Source of the DNA: Umezawaea sp049997955
GTDB lineage: Bacteria; Actinomycetota; Actinomycetes; Mycobacteriales; Pseudonocardiaceae
Length of the DNA stretch: 64,000 nucleotides
Reading direction: 5' to 3'
NCBI GenBank assembly: GCA_049997955.1
Contig: JAEBDY010000001.1
Coordinates: forward strand, 744,001-808,000
Shown: positions 43,301-51,748 of the stretch, one piece after another
Numbering within the stretch: position 1 is the stretch's first letter
Layout: every line of letters begins with the position of its first letter
Made by a program: the position numbers and the translations under genes
Notes under the pieces: model-generated
What the model was told of the DNA's origin: nothing
What the model saw: the letters and a program-made list of their open reading frames with translations, nothing else
Database searches by the model: none

Positions 43301-44050
43301 GAACTGCGTGAACGTCATGTCCTCGCAGCCCTTGATCGAGGCCACCACGAGGGTGCGCGCGCCGTCCTTGCCGGGCAGGTCGATCGCCAGGCCGAAGTTG
43401 ACGTGCTCCGGGGTCACCACGAACGGCTTGGCGTCGATCGACGCGTAGTGCCGGTTCATGTTCGGGTACGCCTTGAGCGCCCGGACGACCGCGTAGCCGA
43501 TCAGGTGCGTGAAGGAGACCTTCCCGCCCCGCGTCCGCTTCAGGTGGTTGTTGATCACGATGCGGTTGTCGGCCAGCAGCTTCGCGGGCACGGCGCGCAC
43601 GCTCGTCGCGGTCGGAACCGTGAGCGACAGCTCCATGTTCTTCGCGATGGCGGCCGAGGCGCCCCGGAGCTGCTTCTGCTCCTCGCCCTCGGCGGGCTTC
43701 ACCGGCGCGGCCTTGGCGGCCTGCTGCGGAGCGGGCTTGCTCGGCGCCGCCGCCTTGGGAGCGGGCGCGGGTGCCTTGGCGGCCGGTGCGGCCTGCTTCG
43801 GCGCGGGTGCGGGCTTAGTGGCCGTCGCAGCCTGACCGTTGTTGTTCTCGGCCGCGCGTGTGGTGGTGGCACCGGCGGCGGGGGCTGCGACGCTCCCGTT
43901 GCCCGCTGCCCTCTGCGTCGGCTTGTAGTCGGCGAAGAAATCGTGCCACGCCGGGTCTACGGACGACGGGTCGGCGAGGAACTGCTCGTACATCTCCTCG
44001 ACCAGCCACTCATTGGGGCCGAACTGTGACGCAGGACTACTGCTGGACAC
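40349..44050 (-). CDS. kgd: Multifunctional 2-oxoglutarate decarboxylase/dehydrogenase (E1-E2 fusion, Kgd)
   Basis: 1233 aa from GTG 44050. The N-terminal segment (FGPNEWLVEEMYEQFLADPSSVDPAWHDFF) is followed by an Ala/Pro linker (about 55-120), an E2-like acyltransferase domain (about 125-360, with THLIGYAVVRALKAYPNMN and SVPRLTAGQGTIVGVGAMEYP), then the thiamine-diphosphate E1 part (HRGRLNVLANIVGKP, HGDAAFAGQGVVAETLNLA, NNQVGFTT, YRRRGHNEGDDPSMTQP). This is the actinobacterial fusion lacking a lipoyl domain, regulated by GarA/OdhI in relatives. TCA cycle. Upstream ribosome site is weak. Confidence 0.97.
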   Translation of the reverse strand: MSSSSPASQFGPNEWLVEEMYEQFLADPSSVDPAWHDFFADYKPTQRAAGNGSVAAPAAGATTTRAAENNNGQAATATKPAPAPKQAAPAAKAPAPAPKAAAPSKPAPQQAAKAAPVKPAEGEEQKQLRGASAAIAKNMELSLTVPTATSVRAVPAKLLADNRIVINNHLKRTRGGKVSFTHLIGYAVVRALKAYPNMNRHYASIDAKPFVVTPEHVNFGLAIDLPGKDGARTLVVASIKGCEDMTFTQFWQAYEDLIRKARGGGLGSEDFAGTTISLTNPGTIGTNHSVPRLTAGQGTIVGVGAMEYPAHFQGTSEQALTDMGVSKVITLTSTYDHRIIQGAESGEFLRRIHQLLLGEDGFYDDVFTSLRLPYEPIRWVADIPEGSVDKTARVIELIDAFRTRGHLMADTDPLNYRQRSHQDLDVLSHGLTLWDLEREFPVGGFAGKERMKLRDILGVLRNSYCRTVGVEYMHILEPEERNWIQERVEVPHEKPPATVQKYILSKLNAAEAFETFLQTKYVGQKRFSLEGGETVIPLLDAVLDKAAEHELDEVVIGMPHRGRLNVLANIVGKPISQIFREFEGNLDPGQAHGSGDVKYHLGAEGKYFRMFGDGETKVSLTANPSHLEAVDPVLEGIVRAKQDILDKGGDGFSVLPVAMHGDAAFAGQGVVAETLNLALVRGYRTGGTVHVVVNNQVGFTTAPENSRSSKYSTDVAKMIGAPIFHVNGDDPEACYWVAKLAVDYRQAFNKDVVIDMVCYRRRGHNEGDDPSMTQPAMYDVIDTKRSVRKTYTESLIGRGDISVEEAEKALQDFSSQLEHVFNEVRELEKHPAKASPSVESEQQVPAKLPTGVSVEVLEKIADAHVNLPEGFTPHARVKPVLERRAKMAREGGIDWAFAELLAFGSLTLEGRLVRLAGQDSRRGTFVQRHSVLVDRKTGAEYTPLQNLSDDQGKFMVYDSVLSEFAALGFEYGYSVANSDALVLWEAQFGDFVNGAQPIIDEFISSGEAKWGQRSDVVLLLPHGHEGQGPDHTSGRIERFLQLCAEGSMTIAVPSTPANYFHLLRRHALDGVNRPLVVFTPKSMLRLKAATSPVEDFTEERFKSVIQDPTKPDPSKVTKVVLCSGKIYYELAAEQEKRTAKDTAVVRVEQLYPVPARKLTEALEQYPNATEVRWTQEEPANQGAWPFYGLALPELLPERFRVVRVSRRPMAAPSAGSSKVHEVEQREIIAKAFD

Positions 44051-44542
44051 GGCTGCCGCTCGCCTCTATCCATCTCGCTCTTGGTGTCGACATAACTCCC
44101 TGCCAGGTTAGTCCCCCGTGTATGCCACTTCATACGGAGGATGCGCCTGCCAACGAGTGCTCAGTCACAGGATCGATCAGGATCCCGCTCGTGTTGCAGG
44201 TACTTGAGCATTCCTTGATGTGACGTCGCTGTCGACCTGGACCAACCCCGGTGTGAGACCTCCTCGCCTGCTGGGGCGCGGTTCGGGTGTGGCGAACCGC
44301 CGGACCTTGCGTCGGGCCGTCGTCGGGGGAGCCGACGGCGTCGAGGTGGTGCGTGGGGATCCGGACGAACCGGACGTCCCGTTCGTGTGTACCCGATCGG
44401 GCGTGAAGTCACCTGATGTGCGGGGGTGTTGGGCGTACTTCTTGCCGACGGAGCTTCGTGGGTTGGGCCGGTTGGTCGTCTTTTCCACGTCCGAGGGCCG
44501 CTGCGGGTTGGGGGATGCCTGGTCGGGGTGGGTACCCCCGGT

Positions 44543-44598
44543 GCGCGATCGTCTCCACGTCCGACCGCGCCGCGTCAAGGCGGGAAAGATGCCTTGAC
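44543..44598 (-). repeat. Dispersed palindromic element, copy 2 (inverted)
   Basis: Reading the minus strand: GTCAAGGC-N9-GCCTTGAC (44598-44574), 18 nt, then GAGACGATCGCGC (44555-44543). Same layout as the element at 18-73, with one loop difference and three differences in the 13-mer and its edge. Confidence 0.7.
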
Positions 44599-44667
44599 CC
44601 GTAGCGGACGGACATGCGGGCGCTTCGGATCGGGGGTGGGGAGGGGGCTGGGGTCTCCTCGGGTGCG

Positions 44668-44800
44668 TGCTTCCGCATGGGCCGGGGCTGGGTGGGTGCT
44701 TCCACCTGGCTGTGATGGTCCGGGTGGGTGCTTCCGCTGGGGCTGGGGGTCGGGTGGTGATTCGCTTGAGCTGGTGGGCCGGGTGGTGTTTCCACTTGGG
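44668..44800. repeat. Degenerate G-rich repeats
   Basis: Around four imperfect copies of a GGGT(G)GGTGCTTCC-(A/C)-(C/T)TGG-type motif separated by about 35-45 bp (near 44664, 44690, 44732 and 44785). Several GGG runs give G-quadruplex potential on the + strand. Origin unknown. Confidence 0.45.
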
Positions 44801-44821
44801 GCCCAGGGGTGGTGTGCGGGC

Positions 44822-47800
44822 TCAGGCGGCCTGGTCGTCCGGTTGGCCGAAGCGCCACAAACGGGCATACGCGCCGTTGGCCTCCAGCAGTTCACCGTGG
44901 GTGCCCTGTTCGACGATCCTGCCTCCCTCCAGGACCACGATCCGGTCCGCTCGTGCCGCCGTGGCCAGGCGGTGGGCCACCACGAACGTGGTGCGCTTGC
45001 CCGCCAGGTGGTCGCTGGCCGCCAGCACCGCCGACTCGGTGGCGGGATCGAGGGCGGCTGTCGCCTCGTCCAGCAGGAGCAGGTCCGGGGCCACCAGTTC
45101 GGCCCTCGCCAGTGCCACCAGTTGGCGTTGGCCGGACGACAGGCCCTGGCCGCGTTCGCCCACCTGCTGGTGGAACGCCGACGGCAGCGACGTCACCACG
45201 GGCAGCGCCCCGACCGCGCGGACCGCCTGTTCCACCTCGGCGTCGGTGGCGTCCGGGCGGCCGTAGCGGACGTTGTCCGCCACGTCGCCGCCGAACAGGT
45301 GGGCCTCCTGCGGCACCACGCCCAAGCGCTGGCGGAACGCCGACAGGTCGTACGAGCGCACGTCGACCCCGTCCACCAGCACGGTGCCCTCGGTGGCGTC
45401 GTAGAAGCGGGCGATCAGCTTCACCAGCGTCGACTTGCCCGCGCCGGTGGAGCCCACCAGCGCCACGGTTTCGCCGGCCGCCACGTGCAGCGACACGTGG
45501 TCCAGAGCGGGTTCGGTGGTGCCCTGGTACCTGAAGGTCACGTCGCGCAGTTCCACCTCGCCGCGCAGCGACACCACCGGGACCGGAGAAGCCGCAGGCG
45601 GGACGCTGCTCGGGGTGGCCAGCAGGTCGCCGATGCGCCGCAGACCCACCCTGGCCTGCTGGTAGCCGTCGAACACGCCGGACAGCTGCATCACCGGCGC
45701 GAAGAACAGACCCAGGTAGAGCAGGAACGCCAGCAGCACGCCGGGCGTCAACGTCCCCGCCGCCACCCGGTAGGCGCCCACGGCCAGCACAGCGGCCTGC
45801 GCCACCCCCGACAGCATCGAGACGAACGGGAAGTACGTGGCGATGTACCGCTGCGCCCGCAGGCGGGACACGCGGTACGCGTCGCTGCGCTCGGCGAACG
45901 CCTCCGCCGACCTGCCCTCGCGGGTGTACGCCTGCGAGACGCGCAGGCCGGACACGTTCTCCTGCAGGTCGGCGTTGACGACGCTGACCCGTTCGCGCGC
46001 CTCGGTGTACGCCGCAGACGAGAGCCGCTGGAAGAAGAAGGTCGCCACGAGCAGCACCGGCAGCACGGTGAGCGCCACCACCGCGAGCCCCCAGTCGGTC
46101 AGCGCGAGCGCGACGGCGATGCCGCCGACGGTCAGGACGCTGATCACCGCCGTGGTCAGCCCGGTCTGCAGGAACGTCGACAGCGCGTCCACGTCCGTCG
46201 TCATCCGGGTCATGATGCGACCCGCCATCTCGCGCTCGTAGTAGTCGAGCCCGAGCCGCTGGAGGTGGGCGTAGCTGCGGACGCGCAGCACGTACAGGAG
46301 CCGTTCGCCGACCCGCGAGGTCAGCACGGTGTTCAGCGCGGTGCTGAACCAGTTGAGCCCCACCAGCAGCAGGCCGAGGCCCGCGGCGATCCAGAGCGCG
46401 GTGGTCGACGCCTCCAGCACGCCGTGGTCGATCCCGTACCGGACCAGCGTGGGCAGCCCGATCGCCAGACCCGCGTCCACGACGATGAGCAGCCCCACCG
46501 CCGTCATCGCCCACCGAGCGGGCCGCAGCAGGCTGCGCAGCCGGAAGCCGGGGTCCGGCGCGGTCGGGTCGTCGCCGGACAGGCGCGGCCGCTCGTTCGC
46601 CGGCGGCAGCGCCTCCACCTGGGCCAGCAGTTCCGGGGTCGCGGGCATCCCGCCGGCCAGCGCCGACGTCGAGCTGCCGGGACCGCCCTGCGCGACGGGC
46701 TTCACCGTCCGGTTCTCCGACGCCAGCCGCGAGACGTCCTCCGGGTCGAACGTCGGCCACAGCGACGGCGTCGTGCCGTCCGGACCGGGTTCCAGCGGCG
46801 TGTCCGCCCTCGGGTCGACCTGCTCGATCGCGTCGGTCGGCCCGGCCAGCAGTTCGCGGAACAGCGCGCACCGCCCGTCCAGCTCCGCCCGCGTGCCCAC
46901 GTCGACGACCCGGCCGCGGTCGAGCACCGCGATCCGGTCCGCCAGCGCCAGCGACGACCGGCGGTGCGCGATCAGCAACGTCGTCCGCTGCGCCGTCACG
47001 GCCGCGAGCGTGTGGTGGATCGCCGACTCCGTCGCGGTGTCCACGGCGGAGGTCGCGTCGTCCAGCACCAGCACGCGGGGATCGGTCAGCAGCGCCCGAG
47101 CCAGCGCCACGCGCTGCCGTTGACCGCCGGACAGCGTCAGCCCGCGCTCACCGACCACGGTGTCGTACCCGGCGGGCAGCGCCAGCACGAACTCGTGCGC
47201 CTCCGCCGCGCGCGCCGCCGCGACCACCTGCTCATCCGTCGCGTCCGGCCGCCCGTACGCGATGTTCGCCCGCAGCGTGTCCGAGAACAGGAACGCCTCC
47301 TCGAACACCACCCCGACGGTCCCGCGCAGCGACGACAGCCCCAGGTCGCGCACGTCGACCCCGCCGACCGCGATCGACCCCTCGTGCACGTCGTAGAACC
47401 GGGGCAGCAGCAAGGACACCGTCGACTTGCCCGACCCGGCGGTGCCGACCAGCGCCACCGTCTCGCCGGGCTCCACCGTCAGCGTCACGTCCGACAGCAC
47501 GGGCTCGCTGCGCGTGTACCCGAACGTCACCCCGGACAGCGAGATCCCGACCGGCCCGGTCGGCACGTCGACCGCGTCGGGCTTGTCCACCACGTCCGGC
47601 TGCGAGTCGATCAGCTCGTACACCCGCTCGACCCCGGCGCGCGCCAGCTGCGCGTTCACCATCAGGCTGGAGATCAGCCGGGTCGGCCCGACCAGGTTCG
47701 CCACGTACGTCGCGAACGCCAGGAACGTGCCCAGGCTGACCTGGCCGTCCAACGCCATCCACCCGCCGAGCGCGAGTACCGCCACCTGCCCCACGGCAGG

Positions 47801-48565
47801 CAGCGCGGTGAGGGTCGCCGTCGGCTGCGCGGTCAGCCGGGCCGCCCGCATCCGCTCGGCGAACAGCGACCGCGCCTGCCCCTCCAGCCGGGTGACCTCG
47901 CGCGCCTCCTGGCCGAAGCCCTTCACCACGCGGACGCCGGTGACCGTCTCCTCGACGTGCTGCGCGAGGTCGGCCGCGCGCTGCTGCGCCGACCAGGTCG
48001 CCGGGAACAGCACCAGCCTGCTGCGGGCCGCGATCCACCCGACGGCGGGCACGATCACCAGCGCGACCACCGTCAGCAGCGGCGACAGCCACAGCATCGC
48101 CACCAGCGCGGCGACGGCGAACACCACCGTGCCCACGGCCAGCGGCACCATCGACAGCAGGCTCTGCACCAGTTGCAGGTCGGTGATCGACCGCGACACC
48201 ACCTGCCCGGTCCGCAGCACGTCCTGCTTCGCGCCGTCCAGCCGCTGCACCGCGCCGAACACGCCCTGCCGCAGGTCGTGCTGCACGTCCAGCGCCAGCC
48301 GTCCGCCGAGGTAGCGCCGCAGGAACGCCGTGCCGAACGTCAGCAGCTCCATCGCGACCAGCACCGCCACCAGCATCGCGAGCCGCTCTGTCCGGCCGAG
48401 CACCGCGTCGTCCACGGCCAGCTTGACCAGCAGCGGACCGGCGGCCTGCAACCCGACGCCGAGCACGGCGGCGACCAGGGACAGCAGCACCAGGGACCGG
48501 TGCCGCCAGCAGGCCCGAGCCAACTTGCGGATCCAGCCCGACGTGTCGGGGACAGAGGTAGTCAC
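44822..48565 (-). CDS. Fused ABC exporter (TMD-NBD-TMD-NBD), multidrug/lipid type
   Basis: 1247 aa; two complete half-transporters fused in one chain. NBD1: Walker A GTAGSGKS (374-381), Q-loop position Glu422 (VVFEEAFLF), signature LSGGQ, Walker B VLVLDD with Asp503 where the catalytic Glu normally sits. NBD2: GSTGAGKST, normal VPQEAHLF, signature LSSGQ, Walker B LLLLDEAT. One ATP site (NBD1 Walker plus NBD2 signature) is therefore degenerate, as in heterodimeric exporters of the TM287/288 or LmrCD type. The linker between halves (about 555-665) is hydrophilic. Substrate unknown. Confidence 0.95.
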   Translation of the reverse strand: MTTSVPDTSGWIRKLARACWRHRSLVLLSLVAAVLGVGLQAAGPLLVKLAVDDAVLGRTERLAMLVAVLVAMELLTFGTAFLRRYLGGRLALDVQHDLRQGVFGAVQRLDGAKQDVLRTGQVVSRSITDLQLVQSLLSMVPLAVGTVVFAVAALVAMLWLSPLLTVVALVIVPAVGWIAARSRLVLFPATWSAQQRAADLAQHVEETVTGVRVVKGFGQEAREVTRLEGQARSLFAERMRAARLTAQPTATLTALPAVGQVAVLALGGWMALDGQVSLGTFLAFATYVANLVGPTRLISSLMVNAQLARAGVERVYELIDSQPDVVDKPDAVDVPTGPVGISLSGVTFGYTRSEPVLSDVTLTVEPGETVALVGTAGSGKSTVSLLLPRFYDVHEGSIAVGGVDVRDLGLSSLRGTVGVVFEEAFLFSDTLRANIAYGRPDATDEQVVAAARAAEAHEFVLALPAGYDTVVGERGLTLSGGQRQRVALARALLTDPRVLVLDDATSAVDTATESAIHHTLAAVTAQRTTLLIAHRRSSLALADRIAVLDRGRVVDVGTRAELDGRCALFRELLAGPTDAIEQVDPRADTPLEPGPDGTTPSLWPTFDPEDVSRLASENRTVKPVAQGGPGSSTSALAGGMPATPELLAQVEALPPANERPRLSGDDPTAPDPGFRLRSLLRPARWAMTAVGLLIVVDAGLAIGLPTLVRYGIDHGVLEASTTALWIAAGLGLLLVGLNWFSTALNTVLTSRVGERLLYVLRVRSYAHLQRLGLDYYEREMAGRIMTRMTTDVDALSTFLQTGLTTAVISVLTVGGIAVALALTDWGLAVVALTVLPVLLVATFFFQRLSSAAYTEARERVSVVNADLQENVSGLRVSQAYTREGRSAEAFAERSDAYRVSRLRAQRYIATYFPFVSMLSGVAQAAVLAVGAYRVAAGTLTPGVLLAFLLYLGLFFAPVMQLSGVFDGYQQARVGLRRIGDLLATPSSVPPAASPVPVVSLRGEVELRDVTFRYQGTTEPALDHVSLHVAAGETVALVGSTGAGKSTLVKLIARFYDATEGTVLVDGVDVRSYDLSAFRQRLGVVPQEAHLFGGDVADNVRYGRPDATDAEVEQAVRAVGALPVVTSLPSAFHQQVGERGQGLSSGQRQLVALARAELVAPDLLLLDEATAALDPATESAVLAASDHLAGKRTTFVVAHRLATAARADRIVVLEGGRIVEQGTHGELLEANGAYARLWRFGQPDDQAA

Positions 48566-48696
48566 ACCCCCAGGCTAGGACGCCCCACCGACAAAACCGG
48601 CCCCGAGACAACTTCATCACGAACCAAAGGGGTCGCTGAACCGGGTACCAGCAGCGAATCCGCCACCTACGCCAAACACCAGCGCCACAACAAAAA

Positions 48697-48726
48697 CCGG
48701 GCCCGCGACACAGCTCACGGGCCCGG
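48697..48726 (-). terminator. Minus-strand terminator upstream of the exporter gene
   Basis: CCGGGCCCG (48697-48705) and CGGGCCCGG (48718-48726); on the minus strand the stem is followed by TTTTTG. A backup terminator for the ABC-2 operon. Confidence 0.8.
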
Positions 48727-48819
48727 CAGCAACAAGAAGTCCTAGCTCAACCAGGTGACGTCCTGGCGGATCCACCCACCCGCCTCCGACGCGAGGCCGC
48801 GTCGGTAGGTCGGGTCACC

Positions 48820-48870
48820 ATTTTTTCGAGTGGGGCAGGCGACGAAGTCCCCTGCCCCACTCGAAAAAAT
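48820..48870. terminator. 20-bp perfect inverted repeat with U-tracts both ways
   Basis: Arms 48820-48839 (ATTTTTTCGAGTGGGGCAGG) and 48851-48870 are perfectly complementary around 11 nt. Each arm carries six A/T pairs at its base, so it is a strong bidirectional intrinsic terminator 58 bp beyond the permease stop. Confidence 0.92.
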
Positions 48871-48927
48871 CGAGACACGAACTGCCGACTCACAGCGGCC
48901 GAGCCGGAGTCTGCGGAGCAGCGACCA

Positions 48928-49803
48928 TTAAGTGATGTCCTTGCGCTGGGTGGCTGCCCAGCCGCCCAGGAAGAAGATCGCTGTCCACACCAGGAAGATG
49001 AGGCCGCTGAGCCACCAGTCGAACGCGCCCAGCGCGCCCGAGATGCCGCGGATCACCTCGTTCAGCTCGTCCGGCACCACGCCCGCCGTCGACAGGAACA
49101 GGTTGGCCGCGACCGAGCCCGTCAGGCCGTTGACCGCGCCGTTCGGCAGGAACCCGATGATCGACGGCACGCCCTGTGCGGCCAGCACCAGCTGGATGCC
49201 GTTCTCCAGGATGAGCATGTACAGGATCAGCACGATGGTCGTGGCGATCGGGCTGGTCATCAGCGCGCCGACGCCGACGCCGAACATGGTCATCAGCATC
49301 GACGACAGGATGCCGACGCCCGCCATGGCGATCCACCCGGTGGCGTCCGGCAGCGCGGCCGAGTCGGAGGTGATGACGATGCCGACGCTGACGGCCGCGA
49401 CGATGGCGACGCCGAAGATCGCGCCCCACGCCAGGTAGACGAGCAGCTTCGCGGTCAGCGCGGCGACCCGGTTGGGCGCGGTGAGGAACGTGGTGGTGAT
49501 CGTGCGCCGGCTGATCTCGCTGGAGATCGCCAGGCCGCCGAAGATCATCGGAAACACGGTGGCGATGTTGATGCTGCGCGCCATGCCGAACACCGACACC
49601 TGCCACTGCGACGAGTCGATGCCCAGCAGCCGGGTCAGCTCCTCGGCGTCGTTGCTGTTGACGACGTCCATGATGCTCTTGCCGATGGCGCCCGTGCCGA
49701 GCGCCCAGCCCAGTGCGATCAGCACCGTGGGGATCATGATCCCCCACCACAGGCCGGTGGTGGTCGTCTTGCGGAACTCGGCCTTGACCAGGTTCATCAA
49801 CAT
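48928..49803 (-). CDS. ABC-2 type transporter permease
   Basis: 291 aa from ATG 49803, which overlaps the ATPase stop by one base (TGATG). Begins MLMNLVKAEFRKTTTTGLWWG, the usual ABC-2 permease amino end, followed by six hydrophobic segments (about 18-38, 85-105, 118-143, 158-180, 188-208, 260-282). Partner of the adjacent ATPase in an export system of unknown substrate; such pairs often serve peptide, lantibiotic or drug resistance. Ends TAA, then strong hairpins. Confidence 0.9.
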   Translation of the reverse strand: MLMNLVKAEFRKTTTTGLWWGIMIPTVLIALGWALGTGAIGKSIMDVVNSNDAEELTRLLGIDSSQWQVSVFGMARSINIATVFPMIFGGLAISSEISRRTITTTFLTAPNRVAALTAKLLVYLAWGAIFGVAIVAAVSVGIVITSDSAALPDATGWIAMAGVGILSSMLMTMFGVGVGALMTSPIATTIVLILYMLILENGIQLVLAAQGVPSIIGFLPNGAVNGLTGSVAANLFLSTAGVVPDELNEVIRGISGALGAFDWWLSGLIFLVWTAIFFLGGWAATQRKDIT

Positions 49804-50960
49804 CAGCTGCCGCCCCCGTATCCACCCTGACCCGGCTGCTGGTAGCCCGGCGGGGGTTGTTGCTGTTGGTAGTCCTGCGGCGGCGGCTGCTGGTAACCCG
49901 GCGGCGGCTGCTGCTGGTACTGCTGCTGTTGCTGGTAGTCCGGCGGCGGGAACTGCTGGGGCGGGTAGCCCTGCTGCGGGAACTGCCCGGACGGCGTCGG
50001 CGGCGCGTAGTAGCCGCTCTGCTGCGGTCCGGCGAACGGGTTCGGGCCCGCGGCGGTGTACTGGCCGTTGGTCAGCTGGAAGAACAGCTGCTCCAGGTCG
50101 ACCCGCTCCTCCTGGATGCCGTAGATCGACACCCCGGCCTTGAGCGCGGCGTCCGCGACCTGCTTGGCGTCGACGCCGCTGACGGCGAGCCTGCCGTCCG
50201 GGACCTGCTCGATCCCGGACACGCCCTCCGCCTGCAACGCCGCCACCAGCGCGCTCGCGTCGGACGGCTGCACCAGCACCCGGCTGCGCTGCGATCCGCG
50301 GAGCTGGTCGAGGCTGCCGTAGTACATGGTCTGACCGCGGCTGACGATCACCACCTGGTCGACGGTCTGCTCGATCTCGGCCAGCAGGTGGCTGGAGATC
50401 AGCACCGTGCGGCCCGCCCGCGCGTAGCTCTGCAGGAACGTCCGCAGCCACGCGATGCCCTCGGGGTCGAGGCCGTTCGCGGGCTCGTCCAGCACCAGCA
50501 CCTGCGGGTCGCCGAGCAGCGCGGTCGCCAGCGCGAGCCGCTGCTTCATGCCCAGCGAGAAGCCGCCCGCGTTGCGGGTGGCCGCCGCGCCGAGACCGAC
50601 GAGGTCCAGCACGTGGTCCGCGGCCTGGTCGGGAACGCCGATGGCGGCCGCGTACACGCGCAGGTGGTTGCGGGCGGTGCGCTTGGGGTGGAACCCCTGC
50701 GCCTCCAGCACCGCGCCGACCACCCGCGCCGGGTTGCCGAGCTGGTGGAACGGACGCCCGTTGATGAAGCTCGTGCCCGCGGTCGGCGTGACGAGGCCGA
50801 GCAGCATCCGCAGCGTCGTCGTCTTGCCCGCACCGTTCGGGCCGAGGAAGCCGGTGACCGAACCCGGTTCGACCGTGAAACTCAGGTTCTGCACCGCGGT
50901 GACCGGACCGAACTGCTTGGTCAGGCCTTGCACCACGATGCGCCCACTGCCGTCGTGCAC
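49803..50960 (-). CDS. ABC transporter ATPase with Gln/Pro-rich C-terminal tail
   Basis: 385 aa. CcmA/DrrA-like NBD: Walker A GPNGAGKTT (40-48), signature FSLGMKQRLALA, Walker B VLVLDEPANGLDPEG (154-168), SSHLLAEIEQ switch region. After a regulatory region (about 215-300) comes a low-complexity tail of about 80 residues (from about 305) made of FPQQGYPPQQFPPPDY and PPPGYQQ-type repeats ending in GGYGGGS. The tail is not part of the normal ATPase fold. Coupled to the permease by TGATG. Confidence 0.93.
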   Translation of the reverse strand: MHDGSGRIVVQGLTKQFGPVTAVQNLSFTVEPGSVTGFLGPNGAGKTTTLRMLLGLVTPTAGTSFINGRPFHQLGNPARVVGAVLEAQGFHPKRTARNHLRVYAAAIGVPDQAADHVLDLVGLGAAATRNAGGFSLGMKQRLALATALLGDPQVLVLDEPANGLDPEGIAWLRTFLQSYARAGRTVLISSHLLAEIEQTVDQVVIVSRGQTMYYGSLDQLRGSQRSRVLVQPSDASALVAALQAEGVSGIEQVPDGRLAVSGVDAKQVADAALKAGVSIYGIQEERVDLEQLFFQLTNGQYTAAGPNPFAGPQQSGYYAPPTPSGQFPQQGYPPQQFPPPDYQQQQQYQQQPPPGYQQPPPQDYQQQQPPPGYQQPGQGGYGGGS

Positions 50961-51043
50961 GCGTTCCCTCCCGATGTGCGGGTGTCGTGGCCCCGCTCGG
51001 GGTCATCCTGCCCTAGTGGGAACGCTCGCCCCGCGCGATCCGG

Positions 51044-51541
51044 TCAATCCGGCAGCGCGTGGCGCGGCCTGCTCGCGACCGGGGCGCGGTGGACGCCGGG
51101 TTTGGCGGCCGCGGGCACGACGGGGAGTTCCGCGGTGAGTTCCGCCGACGATTCCGGTGGCACCTCGTCGTACTCCAGGTCGTACTCGGTGGTGGGGAAC
51201 GCCGGTTCGGCCGCGGCGCTCTCGCTCATCCCCGATCGGGTGAACGGATTGCGCAACGGCTTGCGGCGGTCGCGGTGAGCTACCCCCTCGCCGATGAGGT
51301 GCTGGTGCGCCATGGTCCAGATCTGGCACGGCCACCTGCGGCGTCGCAGCCAGCCGGGGCAGGCGCGGCACCGGCTGTCCTCGTCCGGCTGGTGCACGGT
51401 GAGCAGCAGCCGCCACCCGTCCGCGAGCCGGTGGATCTCGGAGCGCGCCAGCGGGACGAGCGACTCCGCTTCGCCCTGTTCAGCGACCTTGTCGAGCAGC
51501 GCCAGCCGTTGCAGGACGGCTTTGCGCAGAGCCTCTTCCAC
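51044..51541 (-). CDS. Hypothetical protein with Cys/His/Trp-rich centre
   Basis: 165 aa from GTG 51541. The N-terminal helical part (LRKAVLQRLALLDKVAEQGE, EIHRLADGWRLLL) leads to HQPDEDSRCRACPGWLRRRRWPCQIW, which could bind a metal, then HQHLIGEG. The C terminus from about 100 is acidic and proline-rich, likely disordered. I do not recognise a named family. It lies 6 bp downstream of the next small gene, on the same strand, and is probably cotranscribed with it. Confidence 0.7.
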   Translation of the reverse strand: MEEALRKAVLQRLALLDKVAEQGEAESLVPLARSEIHRLADGWRLLLTVHQPDEDSRCRACPGWLRRRRWPCQIWTMAHQHLIGEGVAHRDRRKPLRNPFTRSGMSESAAAEPAFPTTEYDLEYDEVPPESSAELTAELPVVPAAAKPGVHRAPVASRPRHALPD

Positions 51542-51547
51542 CGTGCG

Positions 51548-51748
51548 TCACCTCTGCTCGGGGGTGGTGGAACTCGCCGCTGCCAGGTCGAGCAACTGGT
51601 GCAGCCGACGGGTTTGCGTGGCGGACATCACAGCCGACTCGCCGGGTGGCGCGACCAGCAGGACCCGGTCGTCCTCGACCAGGACGGTCATCGAGCGGTC
51701 CCTGCCGAAGGGGTCGTGGCAGTCGATCCAGCCCTGTGGTTCAGCCAT
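51548..51748 (-). CDS. Small hypothetical protein
   Basis: 66 aa from ATG 51748, GGAG 6 nt upstream. Composition: MAEPQGWIDCHDPFGRDRSM, then VLVEDDRVLLVAPPGESAVM and a helical TQTRRLHQLLDLAAASS. Resembles small actinomycete proteins encoded near regulators, but no family was recognised. First gene of a likely two-gene unit with the 165-aa gene. Confidence 0.7.
   Translation of the reverse strand: MAEPQGWIDCHDPFGRDRSMTVLVEDDRVLLVAPPGESAVMSATQTRRLHQLLDLAAASSTTPEQR

Larger units (their letters stand above)
44051..44821. other. 771-bp non-coding region, G-rich on the + strand
   Basis: Contains the kgd promoter side (44051-44220), an inverted copy of the dispersed dyad element (44543-44598) and degenerate GGGTGGGTGCTTCC-type repeats (about 44668-44800) beyond the exporter gene's stop. 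Frames are open on both strands because of GC bias, but I see no start, codon pattern or family supporting a gene. Confidence 0.6.

Noticed and set aside
40391..44029. 1200-codon open frame antisense to kgd
   Set aside because: Arg/Val/Leu/Gln-rich low-complexity translation with no family; a GC-bias mirror of the real gene.
44426..48745. Long open frame opposite the ABC exporter, including the non-coding stretch
   Set aside because: Composition is a mirror of the exporter; its unshared 5' part has no start context or family.
48742..48927. Open frame beyond the ABC-2 permease stop, passing through the terminator
   Set aside because: It has no ATG/GTG/TTG start with a ribosome site and reads through a perfect bidirectional terminator, so it is not a credible gene or clear pseudogene.
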